A stretch of DNA of 12,631 bases from JBBQZL01 sp038207745 (GTDB lineage Bacteria > Actinomycetota > Thermoleophilia > Solirubrobacterales > 70-9), in contig JBBQZL010000062.1 of NCBI GenBank assembly GCA_038207745.1, positions 1-12,631 of the forward strand. The letters are read 5' to 3'. Below the pieces are notes generated by a model. That model did no database searches and was not told where the DNA came from. It was given only the letters and a program-made list of their open reading frames with translations. Below, one piece after another: positions 1-5,472 of this stretch. Each line of letters starts with the position of its first letter. Within the stretch, counting starts at the first letter, position 1. The translations under genes were made by a program, and so were the position numbers.

Positions 1-926
1 TGACCCTCTTTACGCGCCACCCCGGCAACCCGCTGCTGACGCCGGAGCGCTGGCCCTATCCGGTCAACGCGGTGATGAACCCCGGGGCGACGAGAATCGA
101 CGGCCAGACCGTGCTGGTCTGCCGGGTCGAGGACCGCCGCGGCTTCTCCCACCTGACCTGCGCCCGATCGACGGACGGCGTCTCGAACTGGATGGTCGAC
201 GACCAGCCGTCTCTGGCCTTCGACGGCGAGCACCCCGAGGAGGCGTGGGGCCTGGAGGATCCGCGCGTCACCCACGTGGACGAGCTCGGGCGGTGGTTCA
301 TCACCTACACCGCGTTCAGTCCCGGCGGACCGGGGATCTCGCTCGCGCAGACCGAGGACTTCCGGACCTTCGAGCGGCTCGGAACGGTGATGGCCCCCGA
401 GGACAAGAACGGCGTCCTGCTGCCGCGCAGGGTGCAGGGAGACTGGGTGCTGTTTCACCGCCCGACCTCCGTCGAAGACCCCGGCGTCTGGCTGTCGCGC
501 TCACCAGACCTCAAGAACTGGCACAGTCCCGAGCTGGTGTTGGGCCGCCGGCCCGGGGGCTGGTGGGACTCAGCGCGGGTCGGCATGGGGCCGCCGCCCC
601 TGGAAACAGAGCACGGCTGGCTCGCCGTCTACCACGGCGTCCGCGAAACGGCGGCCGGCGGCCTCTACCGCGCGGGCCTGGCCCTGCTGGACCTCGAGAA
701 CCCCGCCCGCGTCCTACACCGCGCCGAAGAGTGGTTGCTCGGGCCCCAGGCGCAGTTCGAGGTCACGGGCGACGTGCCGAACGTAGTCTTCCCCACCGGC
801 CTCGTGCACGATCGCGACGACGACACCCTGTTCCTCTACTACGGCGCGGCCGACACGCGAGTCGGCCTGGCCACGGCGCGCTGCTCAAAGGTGCTCGACT
901 ACCTGCTTGCCTGCCCGCCGGGTTGA
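1..926 (+). CDS. GH130 family beta-mannoside phosphorylase/hydrolase (first base of start codon outside window)
   Basis: The frame is open from base 3 and the preceding codon is '?TG', so the start codon probably begins one base before the window, giving about 308 residues, normal for GH130. Numbered from that start, hallmarks are NPG at 27-29, WGLEDPR at 83-89 (the Asp of EDPR is the proposed acid catalyst in characterised members), DKNGVLLPR at 135-143, HRP at 153-155, GPPPLET at 197-203, YHG at 211-213 and YYGAAD at 280-285, in the order expected for the five-bladed propeller. Family members act on beta-mannosidic linkages, usually by phosphorolysis to mannose 1-phosphate. The basic residues around LPRR, HRP and YHG are compatible with phosphate binding, but I cannot separate phosphorylase from hydrolase here. 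No signal peptide is visible, so the enzyme is probably cytosolic. A perfect palindrome follows the stop codon. Family assignment is firm; substrate is unknown. Confidence 0.9.
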   Translation, partial: TLFTRHPGNPLLTPERWPYPVNAVMNPGATRIDGQTVLVCRVEDRRGFSHLTCARSTDGVSNWMVDDQPSLAFDGEHPEEAWGLEDPRVTHVDELGRWFITYTAFSPGGPGISLAQTEDFRTFERLGTVMAPEDKNGVLLPRRVQGDWVLFHRPTSVEDPGVWLSRSPDLKNWHSPELVLGRRPGGWWDSARVGMGPPPLETEHGWLAVYHGVRETAAGGLYRAGLALLDLENPARVLHRAEEWLLGPQAQFEVTGDVPNVVFPTGLVHDRDDDTLFLYYGAADTRVGLATARCSKVLDYLLACPPG

Positions 927-928
927 GG

Positions 929-944
929 GCTCGGCGCGCCGAGC
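929..944. terminator. 16-base perfect palindrome just after the GH130 stop, possible terminator
   Basis: GCTCGGCGCGCCGAGC is self-complementary over 16 bases and starts two bases after the GH130 stop codon. Folded, it gives six G/C-rich pairs closing a four-base loop. There is no T-tract after it, so it would be an atypical terminator or an mRNA 3'-end stabiliser. Position supports a role in ending the GH130 transcript; structure alone does not prove it. Confidence 0.4.
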
Positions 945-1075
945 TTGCACCCGCGCCCCACGTCTGGGTCGCGATCGATCGGTTGACGCTTCTCTGAGAA
1001 ATCCTCGGTCTGACCAGAACCTCCGCCGCCGGCCTATGACGCGCCGGAACCTGCGCTGGGATTGTCGCGAGTTAC

Positions 1076-1134
1076 GAATACAGCTTCTTGATGTTTTCTT
1101 CAATATCGTGTATTCTCAATGGCATGCAGAAGCT
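1076..1134. repeat. Inverted repeats around the AbiE promoter, candidate operator
   Basis: GAATACA at 1076-1082 is repeated inverted as TGTATTC at 1109-1115, a perfect 7-base pair of arms 26 bases apart that flank the -35 box and overlap the -10 box. A second perfect 7-base pair, AGCTTCT at 1082-1088 and AGAAGCT at 1128-1134, overlaps it and reaches into the first codons. AbiEi proteins studied elsewhere repress their operons by binding inverted repeats at the promoter, so these are plausible sites for the antitoxin encoded at 1876. Arms this short can occur by chance. Confidence 0.35.
1088..1116 (+). promoter_or_regulatory. Candidate promoter of the AbiE operon (leaderless)
   Basis: TTGATG at 1088-1093 resembles a -35 box and TATTCT at 1111-1116 a -10 box, separated by exactly 17 bases. 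The ATG at 1124 lies seven bases beyond the -10 box end position, where transcription would be expected to begin, and no purine-rich Shine-Dalgarno precedes it. This suggests a leaderless mRNA and supports 1124 as the start. The -10 box matches consensus at four of six positions. Confidence 0.5.
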
Positions 1135-1879
1135 CAGCGACGCACAGGTCATCGAGCTATTTCACCTCGCCTTTCTCCAGGTACTGCAGACGCGCCTTGA
1201 TCAGGCCCGCTACGTGCTCAAAGGAGGCGCAAACCTCCGTTTCTTCTTCGACAGCGCGCGCTACTCCGAGGACATCGACCTCGACATAGCCGGCGTGGAG
1301 CCCTGGGCGCTGACTGAAAAGGTCGATGCCGCCCTGAACTCTCGTCCGATGGAATTCATCCTTCGCAGCAGCGGTCTCAAGGTCGTCGGCTTCACGAAAC
1401 CGAAGCAGACGGAGACGACAAAGCGCTGGAAGGTCTCAGTTGGGACATCGGGAGGCTCCAACCCGATTCGAACCAAGATCGAGTTCAGCAATCGAAACGG
1501 CGAGCAGCGGCACCTCTTGGAGGCGGTGCCCGGGCGGATAGTCGATCCCTATGCGCTGCGGTCGCCGACTGTTCAGCACTACACCGGGGCTGCCGCCACC
1601 GAGCAGAAAGTCGAGGCTCTCGCCGGGCGCTCTGAGACGCAGGCGCGCGATGTCTTCGATCTCGATTTGCTGCTCCGCCGGGAGCCCCTCGCGTCCGGAT
1701 TCCTTGACCCCCAGGTCCTCTCGGAGGCTGCCGATCGTGCAATTGAGCTGCCCTTCGCCGCCTGTCGCGATCAAGTACTGCCGTTCCTCGAGCCCGAGGT
1801 TGCCGAGCTCTATGACTCCGCTGCGTCCTGGGAGCAGATGCAGATCTTTGTTGCCGACAAGCTGACGGAAGCGCGATGA
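1124..1879 (+). CDS. abiEii: AbiEii/AbiGii-type nucleotidyltransferase (toxin of type IV TA system)
   Basis: The protein has 251 residues from the ATG at 1124. A TTG/ATG start at 1088/1091 would add 12 residues, but those bases carry the likely promoter. It shows the DNA polymerase beta-like nucleotidyltransferase signature of the AbiEii family (DUF1814): KGGANLR at 33-39, then SEDIDLD at 48-54 with acidic metal ligands, a third strand around KIEF at 118-121, and the family's C-terminal motif, with a Lys at 162 and RDVFDLDLLL at 175-184. AbiEii toxins arrest growth and act as abortive-infection effectors; MenT relatives add nucleotides to tRNA 3' ends, which is a possible but unproven activity here. 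The antitoxin gene follows with a 4-base ATGA overlap, so the two are co-translated. In described AbiE operons the antitoxin gene comes first, so the order is reversed. Catalytic residues appear intact. Confidence 0.85.
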   Translation: MQKLSDAQVIELFHLAFLQVLQTRLDQARYVLKGGANLRFFFDSARYSEDIDLDIAGVEPWALTEKVDAALNSRPMEFILRSSGLKVVGFTKPKQTETTKRWKVSVGTSGGSNPIRTKIEFSNRNGEQRHLLEAVPGRIVDPYALRSPTVQHYTGAAATEQKVEALAGRSETQARDVFDLDLLLRREPLASGFLDPQVLSEAADRAIELPFAACRDQVLPFLEPEVAELYDSAASWEQMQIFVADKLTEAR

Positions 1880-2526
1880 GGGCGGCCGACGCATATGGCG
1901 AGCTGCTGCGCATCGACCGTCCGATCGTCACGACGCGCGAAGGGGCAACCCGCCTGCAGGTTTCGACCAGTAGCGCCAGCCACGTTCTGCGTGCGATGGA
2001 GGAGGCGGGCCTCGCGCTTCGCCTGCGCCACGGCCTCTGGGCGTTGCACTCCGAGACCGACCCCTTCGTTGTCCCTCCCTATCTGACGGCGCCGTTTCCA
2101 GCCTACGTCTCGCTTTGGTCCGCACTGGCCCGCCACGACATGATCGAGCAGATCCCTCGTCAGATCTCGGTCGCGTCACTTGGTCGCGCACGGCGAATCA
2201 AAACCGCAATCGCGACCTACGAGATTCATCAGCTTGCCCCTGAGCTCTTCAGCGGCTACCGCGGCTCAGAGGCAACCGGATTCTTCGCAACCCCAGAGAA
2301 GGCCCTCTTCGACACCGTCTATGTCCGCGCCGCCGGTGTCCGCGCCGGCGGCGGCGCCCGAGCCTACTTTCCCGAACTCTCGCTTCCGCAGGACTTCGAT
2401 GACTTCCAGCTTGAGCAATGGATCGATCGGGTCACCTCTCCGCGCCTGCGAACGCTCGTCTCACGCGGCGTCGAAGACGCTCTACGGCAGGCGTCGGGCG
2501 CAGCGAGACAAGCCCGATCGGAGTGA
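1876..2526 (+). CDS. abiEi: AbiEi-type antitoxin/transcriptional repressor
   Basis: This 216-residue protein begins inside the toxin gene's stop codon (ATGA overlap), which fixes the start and implies translational coupling. Residues 1-58 look like a winged helix: two helices around REGATRLQVS and SASHVLRAMEEAG, then a wing ending RHGLWAL. The rest resembles the AbiEi C-terminal domain, with PPYLTAPFPAYVSLWSALA at 67-85 and the conserved ATPEKALFD at 138-146. AbiEi proteins repress their own operon through the winged helix and neutralise AbiEii without a stable complex being required (type IV TA). The C-terminal tail from about 205 is Ala/Arg/Ser-rich and probably disordered. The inverted repeats at 1076-1134 are candidate binding sites. 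Assignment rests on the motif, the wing and the partner gene; I am confident of the family and less so of the regulation. Confidence 0.82.
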   Translation: MRAADAYGELLRIDRPIVTTREGATRLQVSTSSASHVLRAMEEAGLALRLRHGLWALHSETDPFVVPPYLTAPFPAYVSLWSALARHDMIEQIPRQISVASLGRARRIKTAIATYEIHQLAPELFSGYRGSEATGFFATPEKALFDTVYVRAAGVRAGGGARAYFPELSLPQDFDDFQLEQWIDRVTSPRLRTLVSRGVEDALRQASGAARQARSE

Positions 2527-2625
2527 GACGGGTGGGAGCCGTGGACAGTCGGCCGCCGGCCCGGGCTTGATCCCGAGCGAGTCGCGGTTGTCAGGAAATG
2601 GCCTTGCGGCACGACTCCTCCCTCG

Positions 2626-3885
2626 ATGAAGATCAACCCAAAGCTGGACCTCAATGTCGTTGCCGTCGATCAGGGAGAGACGGTTCACCTGCTGCTCGAG
2701 ATGGCGGCGCCCGGTTTGCAGGGGCAGCGCCGGCGTGATCCGGCCCACCTCCAGGTGGTACTTGACCGCAGCGGATCGATGGGCGGTGGTTGCCTCATTT
2801 CGGCGCTGCAGGCGATCGACAGCCTGGTTGGCCGGCTTCACCAGGACGATGTCTTTGGACTCGCTGTCTTTGATGACGAAGTGCAAGTGGCGGTGCCGGG
2901 CGGACCGGTTGGCGACGGTTCGTCGATCCGTTCGGCGCTGCATCAGATCCACCCCGGCGGGATGACCAATCTCTCGGGCGGCCTGCTGCGGGGCGTCCAG
3001 GAGTGCCAGCGGGTTTCGAACGGCAGCTCCTCCACCCTGGTCCTGCTTTCCGACGGCCACGCCAACCGGGGAATCACCGCTCACTCGGCGCTTGCCGACG
3101 TCGCCCATGGCGCGTTGGGCGCCCGGACGACCGTCTCAACGATCGGTATCGGGATGGGCTACGACGAGGATCTGCTCGAGGCGGTTGCCCGCGGCGGCTC
3201 CGGCAACTCTCACTTCGCTGAGAACGGAGATGCCGCCGGCGCCCACCTTGCATCCGAGGTTGACGGCCTCCTCACACAGGTGGCCGCGGCGGCCAGCCTG
3301 ACCGTCAGGCCGACCGACCAGGTCAGCCAGGTCCGGCTCTTCAACGACCTTCCGTCCTCCACGATCGAAGACGGCTTCATGATCGAGCTAGGTGAGTTCG
3401 TCGCCGACGAGACGCGCCGGCTGATCTTCGAGATCGACGTCCCCGACATCGCCGCGCTTGGCCTCGCCCAGGTCTGCTCGATGGAGCTGCGCTGGGTCGA
3501 TGTCGAGACGATGGAGAGCCAGGTCGCGACGATCCCGGTCAATGTGAATGTGGTGCCGGGCGACGAGGCCGCGGGACGAATACGCGACACCGAGGTCGTC
3601 ACCGAGCTGACCTTCCAGCAGGCGCAGCGGTCCAAGCGGGAGGCCAATGATGCGCTCAGCCTTGGTGACGTCGATCGAGCCCAACAGCTGTGGGCCGACT
3701 CCACGGAGAAGCTCTCGTCCCTCGACCCGAGCCGCATGACCGCGGGGAGCAGGATCACCGTCGAGGAGGAGGTCGCCTTCCTGGATCGGCTCCGAGCGGA
3801 GTCGCAACACAATCCGTACTCCGCCCGCAAGAGATCAAGCTCCGACCAACACATGAAGTCCAGGCGCCGGGGACGCGGCGACTAG
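2626..3885 (+). CDS. von Willebrand factor type A (vWA) domain protein with intact MIDAS
   Basis: The protein has 419 residues. An N-terminal strand-rich segment (1-40) precedes a vWA domain at about 41-215 with all metal-ion-dependent adhesion site elements: DRSGS at 47-51, Thr114 in GGMTNLSGG, and Asp143 in LLSDGHAN. A beta-rich segment follows at about 220-320, then a helical, charged stretch (about 325-390) that may be a tetratricopeptide-like or coiled region, and a basic tail ending SRRRGRGD. The layout is that of cytosolic vWA proteins formerly labelled 'chloride channel homologues'; no signal peptide or membrane helix is visible. vWA domains bind protein partners through Mg2+, often with MoxR ATPases, but no such ATPase is in this window. 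It lies 99 bases after abiEi and 27 before a small membrane protein gene. No Shine-Dalgarno precedes the ATG. Function is unknown. Confidence 0.85.
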   Translation: MKINPKLDLNVVAVDQGETVHLLLEMAAPGLQGQRRRDPAHLQVVLDRSGSMGGGCLISALQAIDSLVGRLHQDDVFGLAVFDDEVQVAVPGGPVGDGSSIRSALHQIHPGGMTNLSGGLLRGVQECQRVSNGSSSTLVLLSDGHANRGITAHSALADVAHGALGARTTVSTIGIGMGYDEDLLEAVARGGSGNSHFAENGDAAGAHLASEVDGLLTQVAAAASLTVRPTDQVSQVRLFNDLPSSTIEDGFMIELGEFVADETRRLIFEIDVPDIAALGLAQVCSMELRWVDVETMESQVATIPVNVNVVPGDEAAGRIRDTEVVTELTFQQAQRSKREANDALSLGDVDRAQQLWADSTEKLSSLDPSRMTAGSRITVEEEVAFLDRLRAESQHNPYSARKRSSSDQHMKSRRRGRGD

Positions 3886-3900
3886 GTTTCACGAAACTGA

Positions 3901-3906
3901 GGGAAG
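3901..3906 (+). promoter_or_regulatory. Ribosome binding site of the small membrane protein
   Basis: GGGAAG, preceded by GA, ends six bases before the ATG at 3913. It decides between that start and an out-of-frame ATG at 3908. It is one of few recognisable Shine-Dalgarno sequences in the window. Confidence 0.5.
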
Positions 3907-3912
3907 TATGCA

Positions 3913-4263
3913 ATGAGTAAGCGGTCGAAGAAACTTGTAGAGATTGAGGACGGACGCTCAGAGGACGAAATCCAAAGAGAGTGGTCGGCGCAGCAGAGAC
4001 GGAGAGGCCATCTTCAGGGGATCATTTGGTTCTTCGTGTTCCTGGCCGGCACCTACATCACCCTGATGGGCCTCACCTTGCTACCCGGCTACGTCAGGAT
4101 CTACTACTCCATCGGGAGCTTCCCGAATAGCGCATGGGTGGTCGTCGGGGTGCAGATGATGCTGCTTCCCCTGCTGATCTTCTGGGAGTTCATGGATGGA
4201 ATCCTGGGGGATCTGATCGAGAAGCTGAAGCGTCGGTCCCGGAAGGCAGGAGGGTCCCCATAA
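3913..4263 (+). CDS. Small two-helix integral membrane protein, function unknown
   Basis: The 116-residue protein has a charged cytosolic-looking N-terminus (1-33, many Lys, Arg and Glu), a first membrane helix at about 35-57 (start GIIWFFVFLAG), a short linker with YVRIYYSIGSFPNS, a second helix at about 73-93 (VVVGVQMMLLPLLIFWEF), and a basic helical C-terminus (100-112, EKLKRRSRKAG). By the positive-inside rule both ends would face the cytoplasm. I recognise no family. It begins 27 bases after the vWA gene in the same direction and probably shares its transcript, so the vWA protein may act at the membrane through this partner; that is inference from position only. Confidence 0.75.
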   Translation: MSKRSKKLVEIEDGRSEDEIQREWSAQQRRRGHLQGIIWFFVFLAGTYITLMGLTLLPGYVRIYYSIGSFPNSAWVVVGVQMMLLPLLIFWEFMDGILGDLIEKLKRRSRKAGGSP

Positions 4264-4282
4264 GGCCCTCTGCCACGGATGT

Positions 4283-4336
4283 CCTGGCGCCAGGTCCCGT
4301 CACGCCGCCGGTGGGTACTCGATCCCGCCGCGGGAT
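4283..4336 (+). terminator. Two short hairpins after the membrane protein gene, possible terminator
   Basis: CCTGGCGCCAGG at 4283-4294 is a perfect 12-base palindrome, and ATCCCG at 4322-4327 pairs with CGGGAT at 4331-4336 across a three-base loop. Both lie between the stop at 4263 and the next promoter. Neither is followed by a T-tract, so termination is only a possibility. Confidence 0.25.
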
Positions 4337-4342
4337 GGATGG

Positions 4343-4377
4343 CGGACAACGGACACACATCTGATCCATTTCGGACA
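4343..4377 (+). repeat. Three CGGACA direct repeats upstream of the mntA -10 box
   Basis: CGGACA occurs at 4343-4348, 4350-4355 and 4372-4377, all on the same strand, at steps of 7 and 22 bases, the last copy ending 11 bases before the -10 hexamer. Repeats in this position are typical of regulator sites. The downstream MntA carries an HTH-like N-terminus and is the obvious candidate binder. Chance occurrence of a GC-rich hexamer cannot be excluded. Confidence 0.4.
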
Positions 4378-4388
4378 TATGAATGCGA

Positions 4389-4394
4389 TACAAT
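4389..4394 (+). promoter_or_regulatory. -10 box for a leaderless mntA-hepT transcript
   Basis: TACAAT matches the -10 consensus at five of six positions and ends six bases before the ATG at 4401, so transcription would start at or next to the A of that ATG. No Shine-Dalgarno is present. I see no good -35 box at 16-18 bases; the CGGACA repeats occupy that region, which would fit an activator- or repressor-dependent promoter. Confidence 0.5.
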
Positions 4395-4400
4395 GGACCC

Positions 4401-4961
4401 ATGACCGGGTTGGCACTCCTCGCCGAGGAAGTCGGCGTCAACGAGAGAACGCTGCGACGCGCTGTGAATCAGGGAGCCCTGCGTGCCTCCAGGTCCACGC
4501 CAAGGGCCCTGGAGCTCTCGCTGCCCGAACGTCGCTACATAAGGCGTTCATGGTCGTTGCTCGCGGCCCTGCGCAGGTGCCTGCGAACTGAGCAGAACGT
4601 CCGCTTTGCCCTGCTCTTCGGTTCCGCGGCCCAAGGTACCGACGAAGCCACCAGCGATGTCGACATCGTCGTCGCTCTACGCGATCCGAGTCTCGAGCGC
4701 GTTGTCGATCTGAGCGCAAAGCTGACGGCGATCATTGGCCGTCCCGTTGACGTGGTCCGGCTGGAGGACGCCGAGGGCGATCCGTCCTTTCTCGCCCAAG
4801 TGGTGGCCGAAGGGCGCGTCCTCGTTGACCGGGAAGACCTGTGGCAGCAACTGCGCCGGCGCGAGGCCGGCCTGCGGCGCCTGGGCCGCAGGCAGCAATC
4901 CGAACGCGCTGATGCCGCCCTGGCGGGCATTGACCGCCTGCTGGCGCCTGACAATGGCTGA
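4401..4961 (+). CDS. mntA: MntA-type minimal nucleotidyltransferase antitoxin with N-terminal HTH-like extension
   Basis: The protein has 186 residues from the ATG at 4401; an in-frame ATG at 4383 would add six residues but lies upstream of the -10 box. Residues 2-30 read as a helix-turn-helix (LLAEEVGV, then ERTLRRAVNQGALRAS), with a linker to about 50. The nucleotidyltransferase core has G74-S75, ten residues, then D86-V-D88, exactly the GSX10DXD motif of MntA, and a third acidic residue at D117 in RPVDVVRLED. MntA proteins inactivate their HepT toxin by transferring AMP to a tyrosine near its active site (type VII TA). The C-terminal 40 residues are an Arg-rich helix. The next gene overlaps by 8 bases and encodes a HEPN protein with the target motif, which supports the call. 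Ordinary MntA is about 130-140 residues; the extra N-terminus suggests direct autoregulation. Confidence 0.87.
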   Translation: MTGLALLAEEVGVNERTLRRAVNQGALRASRSTPRALELSLPERRYIRRSWSLLAALRRCLRTEQNVRFALLFGSAAQGTDEATSDVDIVVALRDPSLERVVDLSAKLTAIIGRPVDVVRLEDAEGDPSFLAQVVAEGRVLVDREDLWQQLRRREAGLRRLGRRQQSERADAALAGIDRLLAPDNG

Positions 4962-5472
4962 CGAAGAACTGCGGAAGGCGGATCGCAGGCGCTGGGAGCG
5001 CGACATCGTCCGTCTGCTCGAGGACTTCCCGCGTCAATACGCTGCACTGGAAACCGCGATGACGACGTTCGGTGACGATTTCGACCTTCAGCCGTTCAAA
5101 GAGGCCTACAACACCACAGTCACCGGGGACCTGGAGTCCTACAACCGTGTTCAGGCTGTCGAACGGGCGGTGGGCCGGGTTCAGAACTACGTCGCCGACC
5201 TCGCTGTCGATGGAGTACGGCTCGCGAAGCTCGGGACAGGAGGCGACGGCTCATCGGCCCGCCGGGCGTTCGGGGCGATGCGCGACGCAAAGGTGATTGA
5301 CGGCGGACTCTGCCGCCGGTTGATGCGCGCCCAGGATGCCCGCGTGATGATCGAGCACGGCTACGTGCAGACCCCGGCCGGCGACGTCCATCGCGCTGCT
5401 CAACTCGTACACGAAGCCGCCCGTGATTTCATCCGTCCCTATCGCGGTTGGATCGAAGCCCACCTGGGCTAA
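4954..5472 (+). CDS. hepT: HepT-like HEPN-domain ribonuclease toxin
   Basis: I start this 172-residue protein at the ATG at 4954, which overlaps the mntA stop by 8 bases; the frame is open further upstream inside mntA, but this start is the coupled one. It is predicted all-helical. Near the C-terminus is R130-VMIE-H135-G-Y137, a perfect RX4HXY motif: Arg and His are the HEPN ribonuclease residues and Tyr is the residue AMPylated by MntA in characterised pairs. In most HepT proteins a polar residue, often Asn, follows the Arg; here it is Val. Members typically cleave RNA, including tRNA 3' ends, as dimers. At 172 residues it is longer than the usual 130-145, with an extra charged N-terminal helix. 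Its stop codon interlocks with that of the convergent fic gene. Partner, motif and fold agree well. Confidence 0.83.
   Translation: MADEELRKADRRRWERDIVRLLEDFPRQYAALETAMTTFGDDFDLQPFKEAYNTTVTGDLESYNRVQAVERAVGRVQNYVADLAVDGVRLAKLGTGGDGSSARRAFGAMRDAKVIDGGLCRRLMRAQDARVMIEHGYVQTPAGDVHRAAQLVHEAARDFIRPYRGWIEAHLG

Noticed and set aside
245..997. 250-codon rightward frame overlapping the GH130 gene
   Set aside because: The product is Arg/Ala/Pro-rich, typical of an out-of-frame reading of GC-rich DNA, and GH130 motifs run through the other frame.
1088..1123. Upstream TTG/ATG start for the AbiEii-like protein
   Set aside because: These bases hold the likely -35 and -10 boxes, and the extra residues are not like the family N-terminus.
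2482..3854. Long leftward open frames opposite the vWA gene
   Set aside because: They are a by-product of GC-rich codon use; the products are low in recognisable motifs, while the rightward frame has a complete MIDAS.
4735..4953. Extended start for the HepT-like protein inside mntA
   Set aside because: The extension would overlap the mntA coding sequence by over 200 bases and encodes low-complexity out-of-frame sequence; the ATG at 4954 fits the coupled arrangement.
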